This document shows positions 40,256 through 49,062 of a stretch of 64,000 bases of DNA, in pieces (position 1 is the first letter of the stretch; every line of letters starts with the position of its first letter). This DNA is from Fructobacillus evanidus (GTDB taxonomy: Bacteria; Bacillota; Bacilli; Lactobacillales; Lactobacillaceae): the NCBI RefSeq assembly GCF_963580165.1, contig NZ_CAUZLM010000003.1:1-64000 (forward strand), given 5' to 3'. Position numbers and translations under genes: made by a program. The notes beneath the pieces were generated by a model. That model searched no databases and had not been told where the DNA came from. It worked only from the letters and a program-made list of their open reading frames with translations.

Positions 40256-40469
40256 CGTTTTATCGTTGAAAGTTCCAGTACGGTGAGGATTCACTTGCAA
40301 ATGTGCGGAAAACCGCAATTACCGCATGAAATTGGGCTTTATACCTACACATTTTAATTTACATGTGCTATCCTATCTTTATGGAAGTTGCCACGGTAGC
40401 GTTCCCAAGCTGCTAACGATTGTCACGTTAGCGGATATTCTAAATTAATTATTCGCGAGGAGAAAAGGA
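40256..40469 (+). other. Intergenic region der-hup
   Basis: This 214-bp gap has small stems (GCGG-AAAA-CCGC at about 40301-40312, and GCTAACG at 40412-40418 with CGTTAGC at 40426-40432) and a TTTACA at about 40360 that may belong to the hup promoter. No gene is seen. GAGGAG before 40470 is the hup ribosome binding site. Confidence 0.5.
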
Positions 40470-40745
40470 ATGGCAAACAAGCAAGAATTGATCGATTCAG
40501 TCGCAATGAAAACTGGTTTAACAAAGAAGGATGCAGACAAGGCAGTTGCCGCTGTCTTGTCATCAATTGAAGACGCTTTGAAGAAGGGCGAAAAGGTTCA
40601 ATTGATTGGTTTTGGTAACTTCGAAGTTCGTGAACGTGCAGCTCGTAAGGGCCGTAACCCACAAACTAAGGAAGAAATCCAAATTCCTGCATCAAAGGTT
40701 CCTGCATTCAAGCCTGGTAAGGCATTGAAGGACGCCGTTAAGTAA
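40470..40745 (+). CDS. hup: DNA-binding protein HU
   Basis: A 91-residue nucleoid protein that bends DNA as a dimer. The typical HU sequence is complete, with KQELIDSVAMKTGLTKKDAD at the start and the arm sequence GFGNFEVRERAARKGRNPQT, ending in VPAFKPGKALKDAVK. GAGGAGAAAAGGA lies just before the ATG. It is monocistronic with a strong terminator. Confidence 0.97.
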   Translation: MANKQELIDSVAMKTGLTKKDADKAVAAVLSSIEDALKKGEKVQLIGFGNFEVRERAARKGRNPQTKEEIQIPASKVPAFKPGKALKDAVK

Positions 40746-40763
40746 GCGAACCTTTTCAGATTA

Positions 40764-40790
40764 AGCACACTCAGTCGAGTGTGCTTTTTT
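40764..40790 (+). terminator. hup terminator
   Basis: A perfect 9-bp stem (40764-40772 with 40777-40785) with loop AGTC is followed by TTTTTT. Confidence 0.9.
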
Positions 40791-40915
40791 GTTTGCGTTT
40801 GACGGCCGAGTGGTGCAATAACGCAACGTCTAATTGGAAAAATCAGTACGCTACTGTTTTGCAACAGGAAAATGGACAATTTAATTGTTTATTGTTAGAA
40901 AATCGAAAAATATCC

Positions 40916-40946
40916 TTGACTTGGAGTGGACTCCAGGGGATAAGAT
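40916..40946 (+). promoter_or_regulatory. MerR-type promoter of the alcohol dehydrogenase
   Basis: TTGACT (40916-40921) and TAAGAT (40941-40946) are separated by 19 bp, longer than normal. The spacer carries the dyad TGGAGT-GG-ACTCCA (40922-40935). This is the layout of promoters activated by MerR-family proteins and resembles the AdhR/NmlR class. The 302-bp gap (40791-41092) otherwise holds about 145 nt of transcribed leader with no gene seen. Confidence 0.75.
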
Positions 40947-41092
40947 GGAGTTATCAGTGACGGATGAATTCATCAAGGGACGGTGACCACATTTATGGCA
41001 TTGTTTTGTCAAAACGAATTTATCTATACTGCGTCTGATTTTACTTTTAAAGCAGACAAGTTCATAATCAGCGAAAAGGAGTATCAACAAAC

Positions 41093-42124
41093 ATGAAAGC
41101 AGCAATTTTTGTAAAGCCAGGACAAGTTGAAATGCAGGAGGTTGAAAAGCCAACGATTCAAGGACCCAAGGATGCCGTGATTAAAACGGTACGAGCATCG
41201 GTTTGTGGCTCTGATCTTTGGTTCTACCGGGGCATTGCAAAGCGTGATGGTGGTAGCCAGGTTGGGCATGAAGCCATCGGGATCGTTGAGGAGGTTGGTA
41301 GCGCGGTTTCAAACGTTCAGCCGGGTGATTTTGTTATCGCACCGTTTACCCACGGCTGTGGGCACTGTCAGGCGTGCTTAGCAGGTTTTGATGGTGACTG
41401 CCTTGACCCTGATAAGGGTGGTTCAACTGGTTACCAAGCTGAATATATCGGATTCAAGAATGCGGATTGGGCATTGGTTAAAATCCCTGGTCAACCAACA
41501 GACTATAGCGATGACCAACTGAAATCCTTGATGACGTTGTCTGATGTGATGGCGACCGGTTATCACGCTGCAGCCACTGCCGAAGTGAAAGAGGGCGACA
41601 CGGTGGTCGTCATGGGTGATGGTGCCGTAGGCCTTTCAGGTGTGATTGCAGCCAAGCTCAGGGGTGCCAAGCGCATTATTTTGATGTCGTGTCATGAAGA
41701 TCGCCAAGAACTGGGCAAATCATTTGGTGCGACCGATATTGTGGCCGAACGTGACCAGGCTGGCATTGACCAGGTGATGGCACTAACGGTTGCCGGTGCG
41801 GATGCTATTCTTGAATGTGTTGGTTCGGAGCAAGCTGTGGCAACGGCTGTTCAACTTGGCCGTCCAGGTGCCGTCGTTGGTCGTGTGGGGATTCCTCAAG
41901 ACCCAATGATGAACACTAACAATTTATTCTGGAAGAATATTGGTTTGCGTGGCGGTATCGCTGCGGTTACTACGTATGACCGTGAGTTGCTATTGAAGGC
42001 GGTCCTTGATGGCAAAATCAATCCGGGCCAGGTCTTTACCAAGCAGTTTGCGCTGAAGGATATTCAACAGGCCTATGAGGCGATGGATCAGCGCGAAGCG
42101 ATTAAGTCTCTGCTTGTCTTTTAG
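41093..42124 (+). CDS. Zinc-dependent alcohol dehydrogenase
   Basis: A 343-residue medium-chain dehydrogenase that oxidises alcohols or reduces aldehydes with NAD(P)(H). The catalytic zinc site is seen in VCGSDLWFYRG (Cys) and GHEAIG (His). Structural zinc cysteines lie in CGHCQACLAGFDGDC, and the nucleotide-binding fold has GDGAVGLSGV. AAAGGAG lies 11 nt before the ATG. The MerR-type promoter upstream and the MerR gene about 1.1 kb downstream suggest induction by reactive aldehydes, as for AdhR-controlled genes in Bacillus. The exact substrate is not known. Confidence 0.88.
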   Translation: MKAAIFVKPGQVEMQEVEKPTIQGPKDAVIKTVRASVCGSDLWFYRGIAKRDGGSQVGHEAIGIVEEVGSAVSNVQPGDFVIAPFTHGCGHCQACLAGFDGDCLDPDKGGSTGYQAEYIGFKNADWALVKIPGQPTDYSDDQLKSLMTLSDVMATGYHAAATAEVKEGDTVVVMGDGAVGLSGVIAAKLRGAKRIILMSCHEDRQELGKSFGATDIVAERDQAGIDQVMALTVAGADAILECVGSEQAVATAVQLGRPGAVVGRVGIPQDPMMNTNNLFWKNIGLRGGIAAVTTYDRELLLKAVLDGKINPGQVFTKQFALKDIQQAYEAMDQREAIKSLLVF

Positions 42125-42180
42125 GTTTTTAATGGCCTGCATAAAACCCCTGGCCAATTAATTGGCTATAAAGGAGTATG

Positions 42181-43035
42181 ATGAAAAAGAATAAAAAAAG
42201 GATAGCGATTGTAGGGGCATCGACAACAATACTGGCGATGCTGGCAGTCGGGCTGACTGTTTGGCTGACTCGGCCAACTATCCCTACTTCTAATACAAAG
42301 CCAACTGAAGCGACGGTCTTCTTTCATGGCTATGGTTCTTCCCGAAATGCCGAACAAACAATGAGTCGGTATTTAATTCAGCAAAAGTATTCAAACCGTA
42401 AGATTAATGTGACGGTTAGCAAAAACGGCCTGGTTAGTTTTAGCGGTACCGTGAAGAAGGGTGACCAAAATCCATTGATTTTGGTGCAGTTTAACGATAA
42501 TCGGAATACTAATTTTGATAAAACCAATCAGTGGGTTACAAAAATCATGAAGGATTTGCATGACCAAGGGATTCAATCCGTCAACCTGGTTGGCCATTCG
42601 ATGGGCAATCTGGCCATCGCTTTCTATTTGAAAAATCATGTGCAGCAAAGTAATCAATTACCGGTTGTGAAACGGCAAATCGCGATTGCTGGTCCCTTTA
42701 ACTTTTTGAAGGATAGCCCAAGGCCAAAGTCGAATTTGAACTTAGCGGACCCTGCCAGCCAGTCTGAAGCTGATTTTAACAAAGTCGCGTTAGCTGGTTT
42801 GGAGCAATATTACGAGAATAATCAGACTAAAGTGTTGAATATCTATGGCAATAGCATGGGTAAGGAGGAATCGGACTCGACCGTTACTAATAACGCGTCG
42901 AAGTCATTGAAGTACTTTGTCCGCCAGCCAAGCACCTATCAAGAAAAGTTATTTACTGGTAAAAATGCGCAACATTCAAAGCTGCATGAAAATCAGGACG
43001 TTAATAAGGTCCTCAAGCAGTTCTTAATGGAATAA
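42181..43035 (+). CDS. DUF915 family alpha/beta hydrolase
   Basis: An exported or membrane-anchored serine hydrolase of the DUF915 family. A basic N-terminus and one hydrophobic helix (about residues 7-28) are followed by an alpha/beta-hydrolase fold with FFHGYGSSRNAE (oxyanion loop), the nucleophile elbow GHSMGN and a late His in QHSKLHEN. It is closely related to the protein at 61510-62358, with the same motifs and length. The ATG at 42181 is preferred to the one at 42178, which touches the AAGGAG. It lies 56 bp after the alcohol dehydrogenase and may share its transcript. The substrate is unknown. Confidence 0.82.
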   Translation: MKKNKKRIAIVGASTTILAMLAVGLTVWLTRPTIPTSNTKPTEATVFFHGYGSSRNAEQTMSRYLIQQKYSNRKINVTVSKNGLVSFSGTVKKGDQNPLILVQFNDNRNTNFDKTNQWVTKIMKDLHDQGIQSVNLVGHSMGNLAIAFYLKNHVQQSNQLPVVKRQIAIAGPFNFLKDSPRPKSNLNLADPASQSEADFNKVALAGLEQYYENNQTKVLNIYGNSMGKEESDSTVTNNASKSLKYFVRQPSTYQEKLFTGKNAQHSKLHENQDVNKVLKQFLME

Positions 43036-43174
43036 AAATACTTCAATGATGTTAAAGCGAACTTGTAACCTAGTAGTTCTAGTAAAATATTAAGGATGAA
43101 ATAGCCAGTTGCCGATGATATATCGGGGATTGGCCTTTCTGATTTTACTTTAACCCAGTTTATTTTTTTACGAC

Positions 43175-43205
43175 TTTAGGAGTACTGATAGTACATGTTG
43201 ATAAG
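43175..43205 (+). promoter_or_regulatory. Candidate MerR-type promoter of the merR gene
   Basis: TTTAGG (43175-43180) and GATAAG (43200-43205) enclose a 19-bp spacer with the perfect dyad GTACT-GAT-AGTAC (43182-43194). The -35 is weak, as expected for an activator-dependent promoter. The left half GACTT..GGAGT resembles the alcohol dehydrogenase operator. Confidence 0.45.
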
Positions 43206-43255
43206 CGGTTAATGAGCGGGCGAGGGTTGTTTTTTGTCGTACGAAAGGTGCAAAA

Positions 43256-43633
43256 ATGAATATTAAAGAAGCTGCAAAGGCGACTGGATTGTCAAATGAT
43301 ACCATTCGCTATTACGAACGAATCGGGATTATCATGACGGTGCCCCGTAAGGAAAATCAGTTGCGTGACTTTACCGAGCGCAACATCAATCAATTGAAGT
43401 TTGCCAAAACGATGCGCCACGCAGGTGTATCAATTGAACGATTGCGTGAATATATGGGCATGGTTTTGGAAGATGACAATCGGACAATCCCTGCACGAAA
43501 GGCTCTGCTACTAGAACAGGCAGAAGAGATGCAGGGGCGCATTAACGAAATCCAGGCCGCTTATGACCATTTGCTGTATAAAACTGATCATTACGAAAGC
43601 CACATGCGCCAAGCGGAGAGTCGCTTAGAATAG
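43256..43633 (+). CDS. MerR family regulator, AdhR/NmlR-like
   Basis: A 125-residue DNA-binding regulator with the MerR N-terminal helix-turn-helix (MNIKEAAKATGLSNDTIRYYERIGI), a wing segment (LRDFTERNINQLKFAKTMRHAG) and a coiled-coil dimer helix (about 80-120). The short C-terminus lacks an effector domain, as in AdhR/NmlR-type aldehyde sensors, but no Cys is visible. Those sensors usually have one, so the signal may differ. It is the best candidate for the factor acting at 40916-40946. AAAGGTG before the ATG is a weak ribosome binding site. Confidence 0.85.
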   Translation: MNIKEAAKATGLSNDTIRYYERIGIIMTVPRKENQLRDFTERNINQLKFAKTMRHAGVSIERLREYMGMVLEDDNRTIPARKALLLEQAEEMQGRINEIQAAYDHLLYKTDHYESHMRQAESRLE

Positions 43634-43766
43634 GTGCTAGATTCGTTTTATTAAATGAGTTACATGCCTGATTTGGTCGCCAAAGCGAATTATTTTCCAA
43701 ATTAGAACGACTCTATAAGTCTCTCTGTTTTATTTGATACTTTCTTGAAAACTGATAGAGAAACGA

Positions 43767-43795
43767 TTGACAAAACGTTGTTTTATTGGTAAAAT
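43767..43795 (+). promoter_or_regulatory. Strong promoter of the NADH oxidase gene
   Basis: A perfect -35 TTGACA (43767-43772), a 17-bp spacer and TAAAAT (43790-43795). The spacer contains AACGTT. Confidence 0.8.
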
Positions 43796-43839
43796 TTAAT
43801 TACAATTTTCACATAGCTATATATTAGGAGGCACTTTTA

Positions 43840-45180
43840 ATGAAAGTTGCAGTAATTGGTTCAACGCACGCCGGCGTGTTTGCCGCTAAGCAGATTAAGG
43901 CAGACCACCCAGACGCTGAGGTACACGTGTTTGAAAAGAATCAAACAGTTTCTTTCTTGTCATGTGGAATCGCCCTTTGGATTGGTGACAACGTTTCATC
44001 AACTGACAAGATGTTTTATGAAACGCCAGATTCAATGGCTAAGCAAGGCATTTCAATGCACATGCAAACGCTTGTTGAAGCTGCAGACTTGGAAGCAAAG
44101 ACTTTGAACATCAAGGACTTGGTTTCTGGTGCCCAGTCAGAAGAAACTTTCGATAAGATTGTTATTACTACTGGTTCACGTGCTATTAAGCCCCGCATTC
44201 CTGGTATCGATTCTGACAAGGTCTTTGATTCAAAGACTTGGGATAATGCCAACGCCTTGAAGGAAGTGACTGAAAAGGTCAAGCGCGTTATCGTGATTGG
44301 TGCTGGTTATATTGGTGCCGAATTGGCAGAACAATTGTCAGTTAACAATAAGGAAGTGACTTTGATTGATGGTTTGGACCGTGTGTTGGCAAACAATACT
44401 GCGCCTGAATTCTCATCTGTTTTCCAAAAGGCCTACGAAGACCACGGTGTTAAATTAGCCCTTGGTCAAATGGTTTCAGGATTCGAAGACACTGCCGATG
44501 GTATCAAGGTAACGACTGATAAGGGTACTTACGAAGCAGATATTGCTATCTTGGGTATTGGCTTCTTGCCAAATACTGCTATGTTCCGTGACCAAGTTGA
44601 TATGTTGCCAAACGGTGCTATCAAGGTTAACAAGTTCATGGAAACTTCTGTGAAGGATGTCTTTGCTGCCGGTGATTCAGCAACCGTCTTCTACAACCCA
44701 ACACAAAAGGATGACTATATTCCATTGGCAACCAATGCTGTTCGTCAAGGAATCTTGGTTGGTAAGAACATTGTTGAACCAACGATGGCTTACCAAGGAA
44801 CACAAGCAACATCAGCCGTTGAATTGTACGAAATGGCCTACGCTGCTACTGGTTTGACTGTTCAATCAGCAGCACGTAAGGGTGTTGAAGCGGATTCTGT
44901 GACAATTTCAGAAGATTACCGTCCTGATTTCATGTTGTCAACAACGCCTGTTAAGGCATCATTGACTTGGGAAAAGGGTACTCGCCGCATTGTTGGCGCT
45001 GCTTTCTTGTCAAAGCATGACATTTCACAAGCTGCTAACGTGGTTTCATTGGCGATTGAAAACGGCATGACAATTGATCAATTGTCAATGACGGACTTCT
45101 TCTTCCAGCCAAACTTCGGTCAACCAGTTAACTATGTTTCATCAGTTGCCATGGCTGCCGTTGCCAAGGCAAACAAGTAA
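43840..45180 (+). CDS. nox: FAD-dependent NADH oxidase, probably water-forming
   Basis: A 446-residue flavoprotein that reoxidises NADH with oxygen. Features in order: an FAD-binding N-terminus (VIGSTHAGVFAAKQI), the redox-active Cys42 in FLSCGIALW typical of water-forming Nox and CoA-disulfide reductase relatives, the NADH-binding motif VIVIGAGYIGAELAEQL (about residues 150-166), the second FAD segment VFAAGDSATV and a C-terminal dimerisation domain. Optimised codons and a strong promoter suggest high expression. In heterofermenters it regenerates NAD and uses up oxygen. AGGAGG precedes the ATG. Confidence 0.92.
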   Translation: MKVAVIGSTHAGVFAAKQIKADHPDAEVHVFEKNQTVSFLSCGIALWIGDNVSSTDKMFYETPDSMAKQGISMHMQTLVEAADLEAKTLNIKDLVSGAQSEETFDKIVITTGSRAIKPRIPGIDSDKVFDSKTWDNANALKEVTEKVKRVIVIGAGYIGAELAEQLSVNNKEVTLIDGLDRVLANNTAPEFSSVFQKAYEDHGVKLALGQMVSGFEDTADGIKVTTDKGTYEADIAILGIGFLPNTAMFRDQVDMLPNGAIKVNKFMETSVKDVFAAGDSATVFYNPTQKDDYIPLATNAVRQGILVGKNIVEPTMAYQGTQATSAVELYEMAYAATGLTVQSAARKGVEADSVTISEDYRPDFMLSTTPVKASLTWEKGTRRIVGAAFLSKHDISQAANVVSLAIENGMTIDQLSMTDFFFQPNFGQPVNYVSSVAMAAVAKANK

Positions 45181-45194
45181 AAATCAGCCTGTTC

Positions 45195-45227
45195 AAGCAC
45201 TCGGGTATTGAACCCAAGTGCTTTTTT
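45195..45227 (+). terminator. nox terminator
   Basis: A 12-bp stem with one mismatch (45195-45206 with 45212-45223) is followed by a T tract. Confidence 0.85.
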
Positions 45228-45295
45228 ATTTGAAAGCCCTTGCATAAAAAGCAAGGACAGTGTAAGCTGATAGGGTAGTAAATTTGAATATAGCG

Positions 45296-45366
45296 ATCTG
45301 GGGTACCATTTTGGTTGAGAATTAAACCCATTGAACCTGTTAGGCTAAGACCGACGAAGGAAGATC
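45296..45366 (+). promoter_or_regulatory. TPP riboswitch upstream of ykoEDC
   Basis: The THI-box core is complete: GGGGTACC, TTGAGA, AACCCATTGAACCTG and the 3' half AGGCTAAGACCGACGAAGGAA. The closing stem pairs GATCT (45296-45300) with AGATC (45362-45366). Binding of thiamine pyrophosphate should favour the terminator that follows. Confidence 0.93.
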
Positions 45367-45383
45367 CACACAAGTTTTTTATG

Positions 45384-45422
45384 ACCACCCGTGTTGGACT
45401 CTGCCCAGGCGAGTGGTTTTTT
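45384..45422 (+). terminator. Riboswitch-controlled terminator
   Basis: ACCAC (45384-45388) pairs with GTGGT (45413-45417). Inner pairs TGG/CCA extend the stem, and a T tract ends at 45422. It lies between the TPP aptamer and ykoE. Confidence 0.75.
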
Positions 45423-45459
45423 CATGCCTTTTGTTCCCCTGGACGCAAAGGAGAGAATA

Positions 45460-46017
45460 ATGAAACAAAAGTGGACGCTACAAAATGTGATTTTGCTGGC
45501 TTTGATTGGGATTATCTTCTCGGTCATTTACTGGATCATGGATCCGGTTTACCAAATCGTTAATAGCGGTTTGGCCGTGATTGGGTTGCAAGCCTTTACG
45601 AATGAAATCACGCTTGGTGTATGGATGATGGCCGGACCATTGGCTTCTTACATTTTAAAGAAGGTCGGTGCCGGCTTTATCGGTGAAATGTTGGGGGCGG
45701 CCGGTGAAATGTTCTTGGGTGGTTCTTATGGTGTTGGAACACTCTTGTCCGGTTTTATCCAAGGAATTGGTTCTGAACTTGGATTTGCTTTGACTGGTTA
45801 TAAGAACTGGTTCGCTGGTCTTTGGTTGTCAACCTTGACTGGAACAGTCGTCACCTTTGGCTGGGACCTCTTTAAATCAGGTTACATTCACTACAAGTTC
45901 GGCTTGTTAATTGCTTTGTTCATCGTTCGTTACCTATCAATCTTCTTCTTCTCAGGTGTTTTGGTACACTTGATTGCCAAGTTGTTGGATCGATCAAAGT
46001 TGTTGTCCCACGAATAA
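45460..46017 (+). CDS. ykoE: ECF transporter S component YkoE (thiamine precursor uptake)
   Basis: A 185-residue membrane protein that recognises hydroxymethylpyrimidine or thiamine and feeds it to YkoD/YkoC. It has about five to six helices, with the conserved region GVWMMAGPLASYILKKVGAGFIGEM and the following GGSYGVGTLLSGFIQGIGSEL. The frame is open from 45391, but the ATG at 45460 follows AAAGGAG by 7 nt and lies beyond the riboswitch terminator. It heads the ykoE-ykoD-ykoC operon under TPP control. Confidence 0.92.
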   Translation: MKQKWTLQNVILLALIGIIFSVIYWIMDPVYQIVNSGLAVIGLQAFTNEITLGVWMMAGPLASYILKKVGAGFIGEMLGAAGEMFLGGSYGVGTLLSGFIQGIGSELGFALTGYKNWFAGLWLSTLTGTVVTFGWDLFKSGYIHYKFGLLIALFIVRYLSIFFFSGVLVHLIAKLLDRSKLLSHE

Positions 46018-46029
46018 GGAGGACAAAAA

Positions 46030-47439
46030 ATGGCAATAACTGCCAGAAACCTCACGGTGGCTTATCGTGATCAAGCCATCATTGATAATCTAAATTTAAC
46101 GCTTGAAAAAAAGACCCTGACCCTCTTAATGGGGCCTTCCGGGTCAGGAAAATCAACCCTACTAAAGGCCTTAGCGGGTCTTTACCCTCAATACGGTGGC
46201 CAGGTCAGTGGTGAAATCGAAATTGACCAAACGGCAATTGCCACACTGAAGGCGAATGAAAGGGCCAAGCGCGTGGCTTTGCTCTTTCAAAACCCCGATG
46301 ACCAGTTTGCTATGCCAACGGTGCGGGAAGAATTCATTTTTGCACTGGAAAACCTCGAATTGGGCAAGGAAGAAATTGATCAAAAGACGGCCTGGGCACT
46401 GGAAAAGGTTGGTTTGACGGATTTTGTCGACCGGTCCTTTGTGACTTTATCCGGTGGGGAAATGCAAAAGGTTGCCTTGGCGGAAGTGTTGGCCCTGGGG
46501 GCCGACTACCTGCTGCTAGATGAACCCTTTGCTGCCGTCGATAGTCAATCGCGGGAAGACCTCCAGGCTTTGCTTAAACAGCTTAGCCAAGAGGGCTACG
46601 GTATCCTTGTTTCCGACCATGACTCAGCTGGGTACTTCGATAAAATCAGTCAGTTTTATCAGCTCAAAGAGAAGTCCCTGGTGCTGGTTCCTGAAAACGA
46701 CTGGAGCCAATATGATTATCAAAAGCAGACAGTGGTGTTGAAACCGGTCGCCGAAAGTGACCAGGTAGAGGAGACCGCCTATCGCTTGGATAACCTGCGA
46801 ATCCAAAACGGGGAACGGTTGGTCTTAGACCAGGATATCTTGCAAATCTTTGCCAAGGGTATCACCTTGCTGACAGGACCAAATGGTGTCGGCAAGTCTT
46901 CCGTTTTAAAGACGTTGGCACGACTGCACCGCTATGAGGGTTCTTTAACCTACCAGGAACAAGAAGTCCACGCCTGGAAGCCGCGTCTCTACTTTGGCCA
47001 GGTCGGTCTGCTGTTCCAATCAGCCTCCGACCAGTTCTTAAACATTACGGTCGACGAGGAGCTTGACCAAGTGATGGCCAAGAGTCATCACGCTGATTTC
47101 TGGACGAAAGAGGTTTTGGACCAGTGGTTGTCTGACCTGCACTTAACGGGTTTGGGTGACCGGTCGGTCTACACGCTTTCGGGTGGGCAGCAGAAGAAAC
47201 TTCAACTGTTATTGATGCTGATTATGGCGCCACAAGTACTCTTCTTAGATGAACCGCTGGCAGGCTTGGATGAACAGTCGGTGGCGGTCGTATTGAATCT
47301 GATTCAGACCTGCCAACAGGCACTCGGACTGACCATTTTGGTTGTTTCTCACCAAACAAGGGACCTGGTCAACATTGTTGATCGCCACTTGCGCTATGAG
47401 CAAACGGCGATGGCCTATCAAGAGGAGGTGCTCGTATGA
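46030..47439 (+). CDS. ykoD: ECF transporter double ATPase YkoD
   Basis: A 469-residue protein with two fused ABC ATPase domains that powers the YkoE/YkoC permease. The first domain has Walker A GPSGSGKST (about residue 35), signature LSGGEMQ and Walker B LLLDEP. The second has Walker A GPNGVGKSS (about residue 281), signature LSGGQQKK and Walker B LFLDEP. Both sites look catalytically complete. AAGGAGG lies just before the ATG. Its stop codon overlaps the ykoC start (ATGA). Confidence 0.93.
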   Translation: MAITARNLTVAYRDQAIIDNLNLTLEKKTLTLLMGPSGSGKSTLLKALAGLYPQYGGQVSGEIEIDQTAIATLKANERAKRVALLFQNPDDQFAMPTVREEFIFALENLELGKEEIDQKTAWALEKVGLTDFVDRSFVTLSGGEMQKVALAEVLALGADYLLLDEPFAAVDSQSREDLQALLKQLSQEGYGILVSDHDSAGYFDKISQFYQLKEKSLVLVPENDWSQYDYQKQTVVLKPVAESDQVEETAYRLDNLRIQNGERLVLDQDILQIFAKGITLLTGPNGVGKSSVLKTLARLHRYEGSLTYQEQEVHAWKPRLYFGQVGLLFQSASDQFLNITVDEELDQVMAKSHHADFWTKEVLDQWLSDLHLTGLGDRSVYTLSGGQQKKLQLLLMLIMAPQVLFLDEPLAGLDEQSVAVVLNLIQTCQQALGLTILVVSHQTRDLVNIVDRHLRYEQTAMAYQEEVLV

Positions 47440-48104
47440 TGAACGCCACACAACGCATGGTCTTGGCTTTGGCAATTTCGTTGGAAATTTCTTTGACCAA
47501 ATCAGTAACGCTAAACGTTGTCCTCTTTTCGGTTGCCTTCTTGCTATTGCTAATTCGGCGTCAGCCCCTCAAGAAAATCGGTCTCTACGTGGCCATCGCC
47601 ATCATTCCGGTTTTGGGTTCGTTCTGGTCCTTTTACCTTTATGGCCAGGGAACAACAGCGGAAAATCTGCATTTTGGTTTGGTGATGGGGAGTCGAGTCC
47701 TCGTCTTTATCTTTATTGGCGCCTGGCTGACGATGGGGATGACGCCCTACGTCCTATTAGCCTCTCTACGCCAAAATCTGAAGATGTCGGCAACCTTTAC
47801 CTATGGGATTTTGGGCGCGCTAAACTTTATGCCACGGTTTAAGCAGGCTTTCTCGTCGATTCAAGCGGCGGGGATGATGCGTGGTGAAGTGTTACGGTGG
47901 TGGCAGCCAACGCTGTATTTCAAGGCTCTGGTTCATGCCATTAAGTGGTCCAAAAACCTAGCTATGGCCATGACTTCACATGGTTTCCAGGAAGGAGCCT
48001 CACGTTCAGCCTACCGGGATTATCCAATGGCAAAATCAGGCTGGGTATTAATTGTTTTGATTTTGATTGCATTGCAAGTAATCTTGTTCTTTTCTCGCTA
48101 TTAA
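47436..48104 (+). CDS. ykoC: ECF transporter transmembrane (T) component YkoC
   Basis: A 222-residue membrane coupling subunit with about five helices. The cytosolic coupling region includes AAGMMRGE (the A-R-G type motif of T components) and MTSHGFQEGA, a second such motif near residue 190. It overlaps ykoD by 4 bp, with GAGGAGG 7 nt before the ATG at 47436 (47439 is an alternative). It completes the thiamine-precursor uptake operon, which ends at a strong terminator. Confidence 0.92.
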   Translation: MMNATQRMVLALAISLEISLTKSVTLNVVLFSVAFLLLLIRRQPLKKIGLYVAIAIIPVLGSFWSFYLYGQGTTAENLHFGLVMGSRVLVFIFIGAWLTMGMTPYVLLASLRQNLKMSATFTYGILGALNFMPRFKQAFSSIQAAGMMRGEVLRWWQPTLYFKALVHAIKWSKNLAMAMTSHGFQEGASRSAYRDYPMAKSGWVLIVLILIALQVILFFSRY

Positions 48105-48129
48105 CGGGGAAGGCGATAAGCTGACGATT

Positions 48130-48172
48130 AAAAAACGACCAATTCGTTTTATTGACGAATTGGTCGTTTTTT
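48130..48172. terminator. Bidirectional terminator ykoC / lysR
   Basis: A perfect 18-bp stem (48130-48147 with 48155-48172) with A-rich and T-rich ends lies between convergent genes. It touches the stop codon of the lysR gene. Confidence 0.92.
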
Positions 48173-49044
48173 TAGCTCTTTTTCAAGTAGGAAAGGATTT
48201 CTTTTTGCATGGCTTTTACAAAGGGGTCCTTAGCCGAGGATGGGTTAATCACTAAACCGAGGTGGCGGTAATAGGCGTGCTGAAAGGGGTAGGCTTCGAC
48301 TTCGCCGGAAAGTTTTGTGAGCGCTAAGTCCGGCAAAATCCCCCAACCCAAACCGGCCTCGACCATGGCCAAGATAGACTGATCATCAATCGAATAGTTG
48401 ATGGCCTGAGGCTTGACCTGGAGTTCATCCAGGGCTGCTTTGGTGTCGGAATCATAATCGGACCGTTGCAAGATAAAGTGGCGGTCTTCTAAGTCGTCTT
48501 GGCTAATCGAAACACCATTTTTGGGAGTAAAATCAGCTGGGGTGATGCACTTGATTTCATCATCGATCAGGGGCAGCGCATCCAAACGGCTAATGGTTGG
48601 CAGAGCCGAGAACCCAAGATCGATTTTTCCTAACGATAAGGCCTGTTCAATTTCGGCGAAGGAGCCCTGAATCAAGGTGATTTCAACCTGGGGGTATTTT
48701 TTAGAAAAGCGCCGGATGATGGTTGGGAGCCAGGCAATGCAGACTGATGAAATAGCGCCAATTCTGATTTGTCCGCCTTGTAATCCTTGGATTTTAGCGG
48801 CGGCTGAAAGGAGTTGCCGTTCCTCGTTGAGCAGACGTTCGACCATAGGTAAGAGGATCTGGCCGTTGCGGGTAACCTGCATCTCGGAGCGGTTGCGGAT
48901 TAAGAGGGGAATGCCCAACTGTGCTTCGAGGTGTGAAATGGCGTGGGAAACGGCCGAAGGCGTGATATTTAAATCGTCGGCAGCCTTCCGAAAAGATCCG
49001 CGGTCGGCGACTGTTGCAAAGATCTGGTAAGTAAAAGTTTTCAT
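48172..49044 (-). CDS. LysR family transcriptional regulator
   Basis: A 290-residue regulator with an N-terminal winged helix (FATVADRGSFRKAADDLNITPSAVSHAISHLE, shown here only as family evidence across residues 9-40) and a periplasmic-binding-protein-like effector domain (about 90-288). It reads divergently from an amino-acid permease gene, and a dyad of the LysR type lies between them at 49063-49086. It therefore probably controls the permease in response to a small molecule. The ligand is unknown. Confidence 0.9.
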   Translation of the reverse strand: MKTFTYQIFATVADRGSFRKAADDLNITPSAVSHAISHLEAQLGIPLLIRNRSEMQVTRNGQILLPMVERLLNEERQLLSAAAKIQGLQGGQIRIGAISSVCIAWLPTIIRRFSKKYPQVEITLIQGSFAEIEQALSLGKIDLGFSALPTISRLDALPLIDDEIKCITPADFTPKNGVSISQDDLEDRHFILQRSDYDSDTKAALDELQVKPQAINYSIDDQSILAMVEAGLGWGILPDLALTKLSGEVEAYPFQHAYYRHLGLVINPSSAKDPFVKAMQKEILSYLKKS

Positions 49045-49062
49045 GATAATTCCCTTGATGAA

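Noticed and set aside
40301..40312. GCGG-AAAA-CCGC as the der terminator
   Set aside because: The stem is only 4 bp and no T tract follows, so it was left as part of the intergenic description.
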